Assembly: GCF_000308495.1 (NCBI RefSeq)
Contig: NZ_BAFU01000072.1
Span: 1-64,000, forward strand
Length of the DNA stretch: 64,000 bases
Origin: Nocardia brevicatena NBRC 12119
Lineage (GTDB): Bacteria; Actinomycetota; Actinomycetes; Mycobacteriales; Mycobacteriaceae
Direction: 5' to 3'
A program made the translations under genes and the position numbers. Numbering within the stretch: position 1 is the stretch's first letter; every line of letters starts with the position of its first letter. Positions 34,892 through 46,367 of the stretch are shown here, piece after piece. The notes beneath the pieces were generated by a model. The model was not told the DNA's origin. It worked only from the letters and a program-made list of their open reading frames with translations, and ran no database searches.

Positions 34892-35935
34892 ATGACGGCA
34901 TCATCGACCGCACCGAGCCGCCGCGAGGCGCCCGATCGCAACCTCGCGCTCGAACTGGTCCGGGTGACCGAGGCGGGCGCCATGGCGGCCGGTCGCTGGG
35001 TGGGACGCGGTGACAAAGAAGGCGGCGACGGCGCTGCGGTCGATGCCATGCGGCAACTGGTCAGCTCGGTCTCCATGCGCGGCATCGTGGTGATCGGCGA
35101 GGGTGAGAAGGACGAGGCGCCCATGCTGTACAACGGCGAACTCGTCGGAGACGGCACCGGTCCCGAGGTCGATTTCGCGGTGGACCCGATCGACGGCACC
35201 ACGCTCATGTCGAAGGGCTCGCCGGGGGCCATCGCGGTGCTCGCGGTGGCCGAACGCGGCGCCATGTTCGACCCGTCGGCGGTGTTCTACATGCACAAGA
35301 TCGCCGTCGGCCCCGATGTCGCCGATGTCATCGATATCTCCATCCCGATCGGCGAGAACATCCGCCGCGTGGCCAAGGCCAAGAAGGCCTCGGTGTCCGA
35401 CCTCACCGTGTGCATCCTGGACCGCCCTCGGCACGCCGACCTGATCCACCAGGTGCGCGAAGCCGGTGCGCGTATCCGGCTGATCACCGACGGCGATGTC
35501 GCCGGCGCCATCTCGGCCGCGCGGCCGGACTCCGGCACCGACATCCTGGTGGGTATCGGCGGCACCCCGGAGGGCATCATCGCCGCGGCGGCGATGCGGT
35601 GTATGGGTGGCGCGCTGCAGGGCAAACTGGCGCCCAAGGACGACGAGGAGCGGCAAAAGGCGATCGACGCCGGCCACGACCTCGATCGGGTGCTGTTCAC
35701 CGAGGATCTGGTCTCCGGGGAGAACGTCTTCTTCTGCGCCACGGGTGTCACCGACGGTGACCTGCTGCGCGGCGTGCGCTACTTCGGCGGCGGCGCGTCC
35801 ACGCAGTCCATCGTGATGCGGTCGAAGTCGGGTACGGTGCGCATGATCGACGCCTACCACCGGTTGACCAAACTGCGTGAATACTCCTCGGTCGATTTCC
35901 ACGGCGACGAGCACGCCGCGCCCCCCATGCCCTGA
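34892..35935 (+). CDS. glpX: Class II fructose-1,6-bisphosphatase
   Basis: A 347-residue GlpX enzyme for gluconeogenesis. Metal and substrate motifs are [27 protein letters not shown] and [10 protein letters not shown], with [16 protein letters not shown] for phosphate binding. The strong ribosome site AAGGAGG lies about 10 bases before ATG 34892. It is divergent from the DUF4245 gene. In mycobacteria this is the main fructose bisphosphatase. Confidence 0.97.
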   Translation: MTASSTAPSRREAPDRNLALELVRVTEAGAMAAGRWVGRGDKEGGDGAAVDAMRQLVSSVSMRGIVVIGEGEKDEAPMLYNGELVGDGTGPEVDFAVDPIDGTTLMSKGSPGAIAVLAVAERGAMFDPSAVFYMHKIAVGPDVADVIDISIPIGENIRRVAKAKKASVSDLTVCILDRPRHADLIHQVREAGARIRLITDGDVAGAISAARPDSGTDILVGIGGTPEGIIAAAAMRCMGGALQGKLAPKDDEERQKAIDAGHDLDRVLFTEDLVSGENVFFCATGVTDGDLLRGVRYFGGGASTQSIVMRSKSGTVRMIDAYHRLTKLREYSSVDFHGDEHAAPPMP

Positions 35936-36159
35936 ACCGCTCCTCCCTCGCGACACTCGGCCGCCGAATTCGCTCGAATGGCAAATTCCTGGCATATGGT
36001 TCGAGGCAGGTAGTTATGCGGCAAACCCACGCGACTACCTCTTCGGCAACGCCGCGGCGAATCCTCCCAACCGTCGCGGCGTTGCCGCCACACCTCAGCC
36101 GGGCGATGAACCTGAGCTGTATCCCCCATCGCGCCGGCCATCTCGCGAGAGGACGGACA

Positions 36160-36780
36160 ATGGATCACTTCGCTCGACGTTCGGCCGGATCCATCATCGC
36201 GCTCGCCGCCGCGGGCCTGCTCGTGGCCGGTTGCGGCGACGACGATTCATCGGTTTCCGACGCTGTCGGCTCGCTGACCTCGGCCGTTCTTCCCGGCGGC
36301 ACCACACCCGGCAAGGCCGGTGAACGCACCACGGCCGAAGGCTCTCCCACGGAAACCACCGGAGCCGAGGGCACGGCCACCGGTACCGCCACCCCCAACG
36401 CCGGAGCCGGCGAAACCAAGGTCCGGATACCCGGCGGTGAGGAGATCAGCGTCTCCGGTCCGATCTACCAGAAGTACAACGAGAACGGCGGTCCCTCCGG
36501 CACCCTCGGCCTACCGGAGGGCCCCGAACAGGTCGCCCCCAACGGCGGTCGCTATCAGGACTTCACCGGCGGCAGCGTCTTCTTCAACGACGAGACCGGC
36601 ACCCACATCGTCTGGGGGGATATCCGCGAAGAATGGGAGCGCAGCGGCGGCGCCGACGGCCCACTCGGCTTCCCGACCTCCGACGAGGAGAACACTCCCG
36701 AGGGTAAGAAAAGCGAATTCCAGGGCGGCACCATCACCTGGAACTCCACGGACCGTTCCACCACGGTCACCGAGAAATAG
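36160..36780 (+). CDS. LGFP-repeat lipoprotein
   Basis: A 206-residue secreted lipoprotein. ATG 36160 follows GAGAGGA at 6 bases. The signal peptide (SIIALAAAGLLVAGC) has a lipobox with Cys at ~25. A disordered Thr/Gly/Ala linker spans ~30-85. Two LGFP-type repeats follow: GPSGTLGLPEGPEQ and GADGPLGFPTSDEE. LGFP repeats occur in envelope proteins of mycolic-acid bacteria and are thought to bind the cell wall. No enzyme domain is attached. The intergenic 35936-36159 holds only its promoter region. Confidence 0.88.
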   Translation: MDHFARRSAGSIIALAAAGLLVAGCGDDDSSVSDAVGSLTSAVLPGGTTPGKAGERTTAEGSPTETTGAEGTATGTATPNAGAGETKVRIPGGEEISVSGPIYQKYNENGGPSGTLGLPEGPEQVAPNGGRYQDFTGGSVFFNDETGTHIVWGDIREEWERSGGADGPLGFPTSDEENTPEGKKSEFQGGTITWNSTDRSTTVTEK

Positions 36781-36929
36781 GAGCCCGCACCGGCGCCCGA
36801 CACGCTCCCCCCGACACGGTCCGAGCGTCGTGGCGAACACCGCGGAGGGACGATCGACGTAACGGTGGGAATCGGCCGGACACTGCTACGGCCTGCCGAC
36901 TCCCACCCCTCGCGAACACCGACTAGGTT

Positions 36930-37820
36930 GTGGGGGTGCAAACTCTCTTGACCGACCGTGAACTGCTGGAATCCCTCGCGGTCGAGGTGGAAATCGCTCT
37001 GCGCCGCCACGTCGACGCGGCCGTCGAGTGGCAGCCGCACGACTATGTCCCCTGGGACGACGCCCGCAACTTCGCGTTCCTCGGCGGCATCGACTGGGAA
37101 CCCGAACAGTCCGAACTGAGCGAGGTCGCCAAACTGGCGCTCACCGTCAGCGTGCTGATCGCCGACAATCTGCCCTCCTACCACCGGGAACTGGGCAAAC
37201 ACCTGCGCACCGGCCCCTGGTGGCGCTGGGTCGGCCGGTGGACCGCCGAGGAGAACCGGCACGCGATCCTGATCCGCAACTACCTCATGGTCACCCGCGC
37301 GGTGGACCCGGTGGAATTAGAACGGCTGCGCATGGCGGAGATGACCGCCGGTTTCCGCCGAAAGCCGCTGCATCTGCTCGATATACTGGCCGCCGCCGCC
37401 CTCGAGGAGACCGCCGCGGCCATCCGGCATCGCAATACCGCGGCCCTGCGGGAAAACCCGCTGGTCACCTCGATCAGTGAGCGGATCGCGGCCGACGACG
37501 AACTCCAGGCGCGGTTCTTCGCCGAGCTCATCGGCGCCGCCTTCGAACAGGCGCCGGATCAGGCCATGCGCGCTGTCGCCGACCGGATCGCCGCCTTCCG
37601 GGTGCCGTCCTTCACCCTGCCCGACGGGCGCAGCACCGATCAGGCGTTGGCCGAGGCCGGTATCTACGATCCGGCGAAACAGGGCGAGCTGGTTTTCACG
37701 CCACTGTTGACCGAATGGAATGTGTTCACCCGCACCGACCTGGGCGAGGCCGGCGAGGCAGCCCGCGCCGAGCTGGTCTCCCATTGCGCCGCCTCCGACG
37801 GCGCGGGGTCGCGGCCCTGA
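36930..37820 (+). CDS. DesA2-like acyl-ACP desaturase homologue with altered diiron site
   Basis: About 296 residues, starting at GTG 36930 or GTG 36936. It aligns with M. tuberculosis DesA2: HDYVPWDDARNFAFLGGIDW, DNLPSYHRELGKHL, and WTAEENRHAILIRNYL with one E-E-x-x-H iron site. The second expected site (D-E-x-R-H-E) reads AADDELQARFF, so the Glu and His ligands appear replaced by Asp and Gln. This may be a non-catalytic or redirected homologue. Position next to glpX and fumarase agrees with the mycobacterial neighbourhood. Confidence 0.85.
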   Translation: MGVQTLLTDRELLESLAVEVEIALRRHVDAAVEWQPHDYVPWDDARNFAFLGGIDWEPEQSELSEVAKLALTVSVLIADNLPSYHRELGKHLRTGPWWRWVGRWTAEENRHAILIRNYLMVTRAVDPVELERLRMAEMTAGFRRKPLHLLDILAAAALEETAAAIRHRNTAALRENPLVTSISERIAADDELQARFFAELIGAAFEQAPDQAMRAVADRIAAFRVPSFTLPDGRSTDQALAEAGIYDPAKQGELVFTPLLTEWNVFTRTDLGEAGEAARAELVSHCAASDGAGSRP

Positions 37821-37938
37821 CGGGTCGCTGTGTTCGATTGCGCCGCCTGGCGGCTGCGCGGGGTCATGCCCGCCGGTTCGGAGACGAATGGGTGATATTC
37901 GATTGCGCTACTTCGCGGTGGGACGCGGTCGGGTGGGT

Positions 37939-39339
<1,401 letters not shown>

Positions 39340-39444
39340 AAGATCCGACCCTAATAGCGCTGTCGGGCACCTGTCTGTCGACAGACCGCACACGCTCTAC
39401 GAAACCGGGGAACGTCGCCCTATATCATTGTCACGCAGAAGACA

Positions 39445-40428
39445 TCAAGGGATCTTCTCGAGCTCCTGAAGCTCTTTCAGCCGTGCGACCGCCCCGGCGA
39501 TGGCATTGGGTTGCAGACCGGCGTCTCCGAGAGCTGCCTGAAACCGAGCCATGTCCACGTTCTTCACACCCCGCAGAACTTCGGGCACAAGTGTCTGGCC
39601 CTTCTGCGCCGCGACGAAATCGGAGTAGATGGCTACCTTGAGTGGCTGTATCGATAAAGGGAACGACCTGCCATGGTCGATGGCGACGACGTCCAAGTGC
39701 GTGCCGCGATCAACCGTGCGCCAGTTCTGAGGCCCGCGGTCGAGCGCCCCGATAATATAGTCGAGAACCGCGACCTGCTGTTGTTGTTCTACAGGGTAGT
39801 CTCTCGGTTCTCTGGCGGGATCCGATTCGACGAATTGCTGAATCATTCCGGGATAGCGCTGTCTACCGTCGAGGCCGATCACACCATCGGTCCAGGCCGT
39901 CGGCGGCACCACCTTGAATCCGAGTAGTTCGCTGACTCGGTACGCCGCGATCTCCCTATTCGTGAGTGCACCGGGGGACCTCATGAAGGCGAGTGCTGGG
40001 TGGATTATTTCGCCGATGGCGGGGTTGTTTTCACCACTGATGGGTTTGAGGATATACAGCTTTCCATCATCCGAGCGGAACAATCGCACCGTGGTGGAAC
40101 TCATCTCGACCCGGCCCCGAATATCGCCAGGGAATTCGGCCTGGGTGATGAGCCTGCGCGCCCGCATCGCCAACTCGACTTCGCTCGGCCGATATTTCCA
40201 GTCTCGCTCAGGGGCCGCCCGCATCGGATGCGGTGTCAGCACTGTCCTGGGCTGGTCGCGCAGACGGTCGGCCGCCATGGTATCGGTGCCATGATTACTG
40301 CGCACACCGAAACGCACGGTCTCACTGGTGCGACGGTACGTATGCCCGGCCCATCGTGTTCCCAGGTCCAACGTCCCGGTAAGACGGTGGGCAAGGTCAC
40401 GCAGAACCGGTGTGACGCTGTCCCTCAC
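39445..40428 (-). CDS. PI3/4-kinase-fold protein
   Basis: A 327-residue protein. Residues ~110-290 look like the bacterial PI3/4-kinase-like fold: GKLYILKPISG (ATP-Lys), a helix with NREIAAYRVSELLG, VVPPTAW, then the catalytic-loop-like DRGPQNW and the metal motif IDHGRSFP (compare D-R-x-x-x-N and D-N-G-x-x-F). Residues 1-80 are basic and poorly structured. The start is GTG 40428, overlapping the upstream 92-residue gene by 4 bases. GC is lower than in fumC and phoH2 on either side, so the pair looks inserted. It could phosphorylate a protein or lipid, or act as a toxin; the partner has no recognised family. Confidence 0.65.
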   Translation of the reverse strand: MRDSVTPVLRDLAHRLTGTLDLGTRWAGHTYRRTSETVRFGVRSNHGTDTMAADRLRDQPRTVLTPHPMRAAPERDWKYRPSEVELAMRARRLITQAEFPGDIRGRVEMSSTTVRLFRSDDGKLYILKPISGENNPAIGEIIHPALAFMRSPGALTNREIAAYRVSELLGFKVVPPTAWTDGVIGLDGRQRYPGMIQQFVESDPAREPRDYPVEQQQQVAVLDYIIGALDRGPQNWRTVDRGTHLDVVAIDHGRSFPLSIQPLKVAIYSDFVAAQKGQTLVPEVLRGVKNVDMARFQAALGDAGLQPNAIAGAVARLKELQELEKIP

Positions 40429-40703
40429 TGTGGGGTTTCGTCAACCACCCGGTAGTATCCCATACCGGGCAATTGGAGCAATGCGCGCAAGAACCGCCGT
40501 CCCGTGTCGGGTCTGATCCATACAGCCGGGTCGTAAACTCTGATGCCGCGGGTGAACCACCGCTCAGCGAGCAGGCATCCGTTGGAATCGAGGACGGTGA
40601 GCGTCACGATGCCCTCGGATGTCAATTTGAACTCGGCCACCCGTCGTGGTTCCGAGGAGCCTATATCGTAAAGAGCGACCGTGGTCGGCGTGTATTCGTC
40701 CAT
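40425..40703 (-). CDS. Small protein coupled to the PI3/4-kinase-fold gene
   Basis: A 92-residue, beta-rich protein: VALYDIGSSEPRRVAEFKLT, then a strand pair TLTVLDSNGCLLAERWF, VYDPAVW and a C-terminal RFLRALLQLPGMGYYRVVDE. It has no signal peptide. The stop overlaps the kinase start (GTGA), so the two are one operon. I do not recognise a family; it may be an activator, inhibitor or immunity partner of the kinase. The 244 bases upstream (40704-40947) hold no gene, only the likely promoter. Confidence 0.6.
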   Translation of the reverse strand: MDEYTPTTVALYDIGSSEPRRVAEFKLTSEGIVTLTVLDSNGCLLAERWFTRGIRVYDPAVWIRPDTGRRFLRALLQLPGMGYYRVVDETPQ

Positions 40704-40947
40704 ATTCTTCGCATCCGCACGCTTTCAACCAGAATTATCCTCCACCGTTAATTATCGCAGACTCGGCGAGCTGGTGTGGCAGTTCGATAGGCCGACGGGC
40801 CGATCCGCGCAGTGGCGACTACGGGTACCGCCGATCCCGCCGACACCGGTATTCGCAGGACCGTCATATCCTGGTTCCGCTGGTGAGATACCACCGGTGG
40901 GTGGCCGACCACGGGCGAAACGCCGTGGTGGGCCACCCGGTTGTCGG

Positions 40948-42297
40948 TCAGACGTTGGGGCCGTATTCCTCCAGCATCTCCGTGACCAACGCGGCGATCG
41001 GCGAGCGTTCACTACGGGTCAGGGTGATATGGGCGAACAAGGGATGGCCCTTGAGTTTCTCGATCACCGCGGCGACACCGTCGTGCCTGCCGACGCGCAG
41101 GTTGTCCCGCTGGGCCACATCGTGGGTGAGTACCACCCGCGACCCGGTGCCCAACCGGCTGAGCACCGTGAGCAGCACATTGCGTTCCAGTGACTGCGCC
41201 TCGTCGACGATGACGAAGGAGTCGTGCAGGGAGCGGCCCCGGATATGGGTCAGTGGCAGCACCTCCAGCATGTCGCGGCTGAGCACTTCCTCCATCACCT
41301 CGCGGCTGGCCAGCCCGTCGAGGGTGTCGAAGACGGCCTGCGCCCACGGCCCCATCTTCTCGCTCTCGGTGCCGGGCAGATAACCCAGATCCTGGCCGCC
41401 GACGGCGTACAGCGGCCGGAACACCACCACTTTGCGCTGGGCGCGGCGTTCCAGCACCGCTTCCAGCCCGGCGGTCAACGCGAGCGCGGATTTGCCGGTG
41501 CCCGCGCGGCCGCCCATGGACACGATGCCGACACTTTCGTCGAGCAGCAGGTCCAACGCGATCCGCTGTTCGGCGGACCGCCCGTGCAGCCCGAACGCCT
41601 CCCGTTCGCGGACGAGCTGAACCCGCTTGTCCGGCGTCACCCGCCCCAACGCGCTGGAGGTCGGGCCCAGCAGGCGAATACCGGTGTGGCACGGCAGTTC
41701 TCGCGCTTCGTCCAGGTCGATCACCGATTCGCTGTAGAGCGCGTCGATGCGTTCGGACGCGACGTCGATTTCGGCCATACCGGACCAGCCGGAGGTCACC
41801 ACGTCCTGGGCGTGGTATTCCTCGGCGCGCAGACCCACCGAGCTCGCCTTGACCCGCAGCGGGATGTCCTTCGACACCAACACCACATCCTCGCCTTCAC
41901 CGGCGAGGTTGAGCGCGCAGGCCAGGATGCGGGAATCGTTGGTCTCGGTGCGGAAGCCCACCGGTAGCACCGCAGGATCGGTGTGGTTCAACTCCACATG
42001 CAGCGTGCCGCCTTCGGTACCGATCGGCAACGGCTGATCCAGTCGTCCGTGCTGCACCCGCAGGTCGTCGAGCATGCGTAACGCTTCCCTGGCAAACCAG
42101 CCGAGCTCGTGATGATGACGTTTGCCTTCGAGCTCGCTGATAACAACCAGCGGCAGCACCACCCGGTGCTCGCCGAACCGGGTCACCGACCACGGGTCCG
42201 ATAACAGGACCGAAGTGTCGACAACGAAGGTCTTGGTGCCTTTCTCGAGGGAGCGAGAGATCGCCGTGGAAGCGGATACGGAGCGTGCAGCAGTCAC
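40948..42297 (-). CDS. phoH2: PhoH2: PIN ribonuclease fused to PhoH RNA helicase
   Basis: A 449-residue two-domain protein. Residues ~20-165 are a PIN domain ([36 protein letters not shown]). Residues ~225-449 are the PhoH ATPase with Walker [14 protein letters not shown] and Walker [13 protein letters not shown], plus [10 protein letters not shown]. In mycobacteria the enzyme unwinds and cuts RNA in a sequence-dependent manner. The start is GTG 42297. It matches Rv1095 in content and position. Confidence 0.95.
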   Translation of the reverse strand: MTAARSVSASTAISRSLEKGTKTFVVDTSVLLSDPWSVTRFGEHRVVLPLVVISELEGKRHHHELGWFAREALRMLDDLRVQHGRLDQPLPIGTEGGTLHVELNHTDPAVLPVGFRTETNDSRILACALNLAGEGEDVVLVSKDIPLRVKASSVGLRAEEYHAQDVVTSGWSGMAEIDVASERIDALYSESVIDLDEARELPCHTGIRLLGPTSSALGRVTPDKRVQLVREREAFGLHGRSAEQRIALDLLLDESVGIVSMGGRAGTGKSALALTAGLEAVLERRAQRKVVVFRPLYAVGGQDLGYLPGTESEKMGPWAQAVFDTLDGLASREVMEEVLSRDMLEVLPLTHIRGRSLHDSFVIVDEAQSLERNVLLTVLSRLGTGSRVVLTHDVAQRDNLRVGRHDGVAAVIEKLKGHPLFAHITLTRSERSPIAALVTEMLEEYGPNV

Positions 42298-42646
42298 GGT
42301 AGGCTCCTATCGTCTGCGCGGCACCCACACAGACAGTCTCGCTGGGCCGGTCGGTCCTGATGGTGTCGACGCGAACGTCAACCACCATGAGGGCCGGGTG
42401 CCGGCCCCTTCGTACTGAGTTGCTCAGTCACGGTCAGGACCTCCCGAACGAGCCACACCGACGCGGCCCGCCACATCGAAACTACCTGCGTTTGGGTGTG
42501 ACGCGCCCGGAGACGGGAAACCGTGTCGGTGAATTCGTCGTTAACGACTCGATGTCGACCGACGTTTCCGCTGATCAGCGCCTGTTATCGAGCAGTGACC
42601 GGCAAAGTGTGAACTGGCGATATTTCAGCGAAGGATTTCGCCTCGC
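42298..42646. other. Intergenic region upstream of phoH2, with one strong hairpin
   Basis: No gene is seen in this 349-bp stretch. GGGCCGG (42391-42397) and CCGGCCC (42401-42407) form a 7-bp GC-only stem with a GTG loop, 94 bases upstream of the phoH2 start, probably in its leader. No T-run follows on either strand. Confidence 0.4.
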
Positions 42647-43030
42647 TCACTCGCGCAACCGGTCGAGCAGTACCGGCAGGTGGCTGCGCTCCGGTTCCTT
42701 CACCGCCGTCAGCAAGGTGACCGGCGGATCGTTCGCCGCGAGTTCCCGCAGCCGTCCCAGCTACTCCCGCGCCGCGGAACCGGACAGCTCATCGGTATAC
42801 CGATCGGCGAACGCATCGCGCCGCCCGTCCGAGTCCGCATGAAACCAGCGCCGCAACTCGGTGGACGGTGTGACATCCTTCGCCCACTCCTCGATCCGGG
42901 CCTCGGACTTCTTCAACCCACGCGGCCACAACCGGTCGACCAACACTCGGTGCCCATCGTCCGTGTCGGGCTCGTCGTAGACGCGTTTCACCCGGAAGCC
43001 ACGCGGTGGCGTCACCGTTTCATCACCCAT
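42647..43030 (-). pseudogene. DUF488 protein gene interrupted by an in-frame amber codon
   Basis: ATG 43030 opens a DUF488 protein (VKRVYDEPDTDDGHRVLVDR, LWPRGLKKSEARIEEWAKDV). A TAG at 42761-42763 ends it after 89 residues, but the same frame then continues with family-like sequence (LGRLRELAANDPPVTLLTAV, SHLPVLLDRLRE) to a TGA at 42647. The whole frame, 127 sense codons apart from the TAG, is about normal DUF488 length. This is a nonsense mutation, a sequencing error or, less likely, a readthrough site. An upstream extension of the frame lacks similarity. Confidence 0.8.
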
Positions 43031-43929
43031 ACACCTATAGCAGCACAACATCACCGGACGTGGTAGTGCCGCGCAGCGGCGATTCCCAGCCCTCGGCGGA
43101 TCGGACAGAACCAGCTCGAGCACCCCTTTGCGGGAAGCTTCCCACCATGCGCCGGGCCAACTCGCGCGACGCCTGGATTCTGGGGGCCAGCGTTGTTGAT
43201 CGGTAGGAAATTGGCCGATGCGTGTCGGGCGGTCCGCGATCGTCTGTCCAGAAGTTCACAGCAGCCGGTGGGACCGCATCGGACAAATCCTCAGAGTTCG
43301 GTAGCGCCCGGGCACGCGACGCGGCCAACGCATTCGGAGCCGAAGACGAAGACTCCGAGAAAATAGCCGGTGCGACCTGGAAGGAGAGGACGGCGAACCG
43401 CCGGTGACGACGACCGAGGCCGACCCTCGGAGCGGCCGATATGGCGGTCTCGCATAACGTTGCTCGTGGCCGCGACCTCATCGATGAGCTCGATTATTCC
43501 CAGATCGTCCGACGATGAAACTCGGGTTTGCGAGCCGGGAAACCCGGTGCAGTGCGGAATATCCCTGGCAGAAAACAAAATCCGGTGGGGTCAACAGTCG
43601 ACTCCACTGTCCGGGCCCTTCGCTCGCGCTCTCCGGACCTCGGCCGAATGAAGAATGAACTCACGTGACCCCTCCGGCGAGAGGGCACGAACGAGTTGAC
43701 AAAATGGGCTACATCCGAAGAACCCGCTCCTGGGTTTTACCGATAGCCTTACGCGCATCGATCAGGCACTTGCGTCGCGTAAACGCATCATATTCATCGT
43801 GTAATGCGATCTTCGAGTGCATCCGGCTGCCCTGCGAAGGTCTGTACCTGGAGCCCTGAAGTGATGAAGCACACGGCTTTCGACCGGAAGTACCCTGGAC
43901 ACCGAGCCCGTACAGATTAGAGTCACGCT
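43031..43929. other. 899-bp stretch without a recognised gene
   Basis: Short open frames exist on both strands but none has a convincing family, codon bias or ribosome site. One 61-codon frame (43222-43404) has an acidic, Ala-rich translation and could be a small gene, but support is weak. The composition is mixed, which suggests decayed DNA. Confidence 0.5.
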
Positions 43930-44202
43930 ATGGGCGGTAACGCAGAGCTCGAGAAACTCTCCTCCAAGGAGCTGCACGACCGGGCGGTCAAGCAGGCCGT
44001 GCGCCACGCCGATATCAAGTTCCTCTGGGAACTCCTCACCCGTATCCCCGCCGCCGAGGCGACCGCGGGGCGGGTGGGTGAGAGTGAAGCCGATATCAAA
44101 TGGGTCGTCCCGCTCATCGACGACTACATCCACGCCGGTGACGGGGAGCTCGCGGATGCGCTGCGTCCGTTCTACCTCGACTACCTGACCGGCCGCTCCT
44201 GA
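43930..44202 (+). CDS. Conserved actinobacterial small protein
   Basis: A 90-residue helical protein: LEKLSSKELHDRAVKQAVRH, then ADIKFLWELLTRIPAAEATA and a C-terminal FYLDYLTGR. I recall similar proteins as conserved hypotheticals in actinobacteria but cannot name a function. It has no signal peptide or membrane helix. It stands alone, convergent with the DUF779 gene. Confidence 0.75.
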   Translation: MGGNAELEKLSSKELHDRAVKQAVRHADIKFLWELLTRIPAAEATAGRVGESEADIKWVVPLIDDYIHAGDGELADALRPFYLDYLTGRS

Positions 44203-44298
44203 GCCGCCGCACGGCCTACAGCCGGTGCGCCGATTCGGCGGGCCGATATGACAGCCGGGGGTGGTGCCTGCCGCGCTCGTCATGCGGCAGGCACCCGC

Positions 44299-44712
44299 TC
44301 ATTCGGCGACCGCGGCCCCGGTCGGCGGGGGCGGCGCCGCATCCAATACGGCGGACTCCTCGTCGGTGAACAGCCGGGAACGGATGAGGAACCGGACCCC
44401 TTCCGGCGCCTCCAACGAGAACCCGCTACCCCGGCCGGGCACTACATCCACCGTGAGATGGGTGTGTTTCCAGTATTCGTACTGGTCGGCATTCATCCAG
44501 AACGGCGTATCGGCGTCGACCCGACCCAACAGCACATCCGAGGCACCCACCCGGAACTCACCGCGCGGGTAGCACATGGGGGAGCTGCCGTCGCAGCACC
44601 CGCCGGATTGGTGGAACATCACCGCTCCGTGCCGTTCGATCAGTTCGCGCAGCAGCCGCGCCGCCGATTCGGTGAGTTCCACCCGGTTCGGTCCGGAGGA
44701 CGGTTCCGTCAT
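44299..44712 (-). CDS. DUF779 protein
   Basis: A 137-residue protein with the DUF779 core FHQSGGCCDGSSPMCYP, whose Cys cluster suggests metal binding. DUF779 genes usually lie directly behind acetaldehyde/aldehyde dehydrogenase genes, as here: its ATG overlaps the ALDH stop by one base (TGATG). It probably assists the dehydrogenase or its redox state, but this is not established. The Pro/Ala-rich C-terminus is disordered. Confidence 0.9.
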   Translation of the reverse strand: MTEPSSGPNRVELTESAARLLRELIERHGAVMFHQSGGCCDGSSPMCYPRGEFRVGASDVLLGRVDADTPFWMNADQYEYWKHTHLTVDVVPGRGSGFSLEAPEGVRFLIRSRLFTDEESAVLDAAPPPPTGAAVAE

Positions 44713-46229
44713 CAGAAGAAACCGAGCTTCTGGGGCGAGTAGCTGACCAGAAGGTTCTTGGTCTGCTGATAGTGGTCGAGCATCTTGGCGTGGTTCTCCC
44801 GCCCGATACCGGACTTCTTGTATCCGCCGAACGCCGCGTGCGCCGGATAGGCGTGATAGCAGTTGGTCCACACCCGGCCCGCCTTGATTCCGCGACCCAG
44901 CCGGTAGGCGGTGTTGCCGTCCCGGGTCCAGACACCGGCGCCGAGACCGTAGAGGGTGTCGTTGGCGATCTTCAGCGCCTCTTCCGGGGAGTCGAACCTG
45001 GTCACCGCGACGACCGGGCCGAAGATCTCCTCCTGGAAGATCCGCATGTCATTGCTGCCGGAGAACACGGTGGGCTGGATGTAGTAGCCGTTCGGGAAGA
45101 CTTCCACCTTGCGCGGGCCGCCGCCGGTGAGCACCTCGGCGCCCTCCTGCACACCGATATCGATGTAGGACAGGATCTTCTCGTACTGATCGTTACTGGC
45201 CTGCGCGCCGATCATGGTCTCGTCGTCGAGCGGGTTGCCGCCCTTGATGGCCTCGGTCCGCGCGATACAGCGTGCCATGAACTCGTCGTAGATGGACGAG
45301 TGGATGAGCGCGCGCGACGGGCAGGTGCACACCTCGCCCTGGTTCAGCGCGAACATCACGAACCCTTCGACCGCCTTGTCGAGGAATTCGTCGTCGGCGG
45401 CCATGACATCGGGCAGGAAGATATTCGGGCTCTTACCGCCCAGTTCCAGGGTGACCGGGATGATGTTCTCGCTGGCGTACTGCATGATCAGCCGCCCGGT
45501 GGTGGTCTCGCCGGTGAATGCCACCTTGGCCACCCGCGGGCTCGAGGCCAGTGGTTTACCGGTTTCCACGCCGAACCCATTGACCACGTTCAGCACGCCC
45601 GGCGGCAGCAGATCGGCGATCAGCTCCACCACCTTCATGATGGAGGCCGGGGTCTGTTCGGCGGGTTTGAGCACCACCGCGTTGCCGGCCGCCAGCGCGG
45701 GCGCCAGCTTCCAGGTGGCCATCAGGATGGGGAAGTTCCACGGGATGATCTGCCCGACCACGCCGAGGGGTTCGTGGAAGTGGTAGGCGACGGTGTCGGA
45801 GTCGATCTCACTGATCCCGCCCTCCTGGGCGCGAATGGCGCCGGCGAAATAGCGGAAGTGGTCGACGGCCAGCGGCAGGTCGGCGGCCTTGGCCTCCCGG
45901 ACGGGTTTGCCGTTTTCCCAGGTCTCGGCCACCGCAAGGGCCTCGAGGTTCTCCTCGATCCGATCGGCGATCTTATTGAGGATATTGGCGCGCTCGGTGG
46001 TCGAGGTGGCACCCCAGGCGTCGGCGGCGGCATGCGCGGCGTCCAGGGCGAGATCGACGTCGGCGGCGGAGGAACGGGCCACTTCACAGAATTTCTCCCC
46101 GTCGATCGGGGACGGGTTGTCGAAGTACCGGCCTTCGACCGGGGCGGTCCATTCACCACCGATGAAATTGTCGTATCGGTCGGCGTAGCTCACGATGCTG
46201 CCGTCGGCTCCTGGCTTTGCATAGGTCAT
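44712..46229 (-). CDS. NAD-dependent aldehyde dehydrogenase (ExaC/AcoD-like)
   Basis: A 505-residue aldehyde dehydrogenase. ATG 46229 follows AGGAGC at about 7 bases. Motifs are [20 protein letters not shown] (NAD site), [11 protein letters not shown] with the general-base Glu, and [11 protein letters not shown] with the catalytic Cys. The C-terminal [20 protein letters not shown] is typical of acetaldehyde dehydrogenases II. It probably oxidises acetaldehyde or similar short aldehydes from alcohol catabolism. It is co-translated with the DUF779 gene. Confidence 0.93.
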   Translation of the reverse strand: MTYAKPGADGSIVSYADRYDNFIGGEWTAPVEGRYFDNPSPIDGEKFCEVARSSAADVDLALDAAHAAADAWGATSTTERANILNKIADRIEENLEALAVAETWENGKPVREAKAADLPLAVDHFRYFAGAIRAQEGGISEIDSDTVAYHFHEPLGVVGQIIPWNFPILMATWKLAPALAAGNAVVLKPAEQTPASIMKVVELIADLLPPGVLNVVNGFGVETGKPLASSPRVAKVAFTGETTTGRLIMQYASENIIPVTLELGGKSPNIFLPDVMAADDEFLDKAVEGFVMFALNQGEVCTCPSRALIHSSIYDEFMARCIARTEAIKGGNPLDDETMIGAQASNDQYEKILSYIDIGVQEGAEVLTGGGPRKVEVFPNGYYIQPTVFSGSNDMRIFQEEIFGPVVAVTRFDSPEEALKIANDTLYGLGAGVWTRDGNTAYRLGRGIKAGRVWTNCYHAYPAHAAFGGYKKSGIGRENHAKMLDHYQQTKNLLVSYSPQKLGFF

Positions 46230-46367
46230 AGCGCTTGCTCCTGGCGAATCGAAGACTGATACCCACACTCCGTTATAGGTGATGTGGATCACTTCGATAA
46301 TGCCCCACCGGACAACTACTCGAAGAAGAACGCCCGATCGCGCCGGGCGGGCGACCGTACCGTCACC

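Noticed and set aside
44772-46259. 495-codon plus-strand frame
   Set aside because: Antisense of the aldehyde dehydrogenase; no domain or ribosome site.
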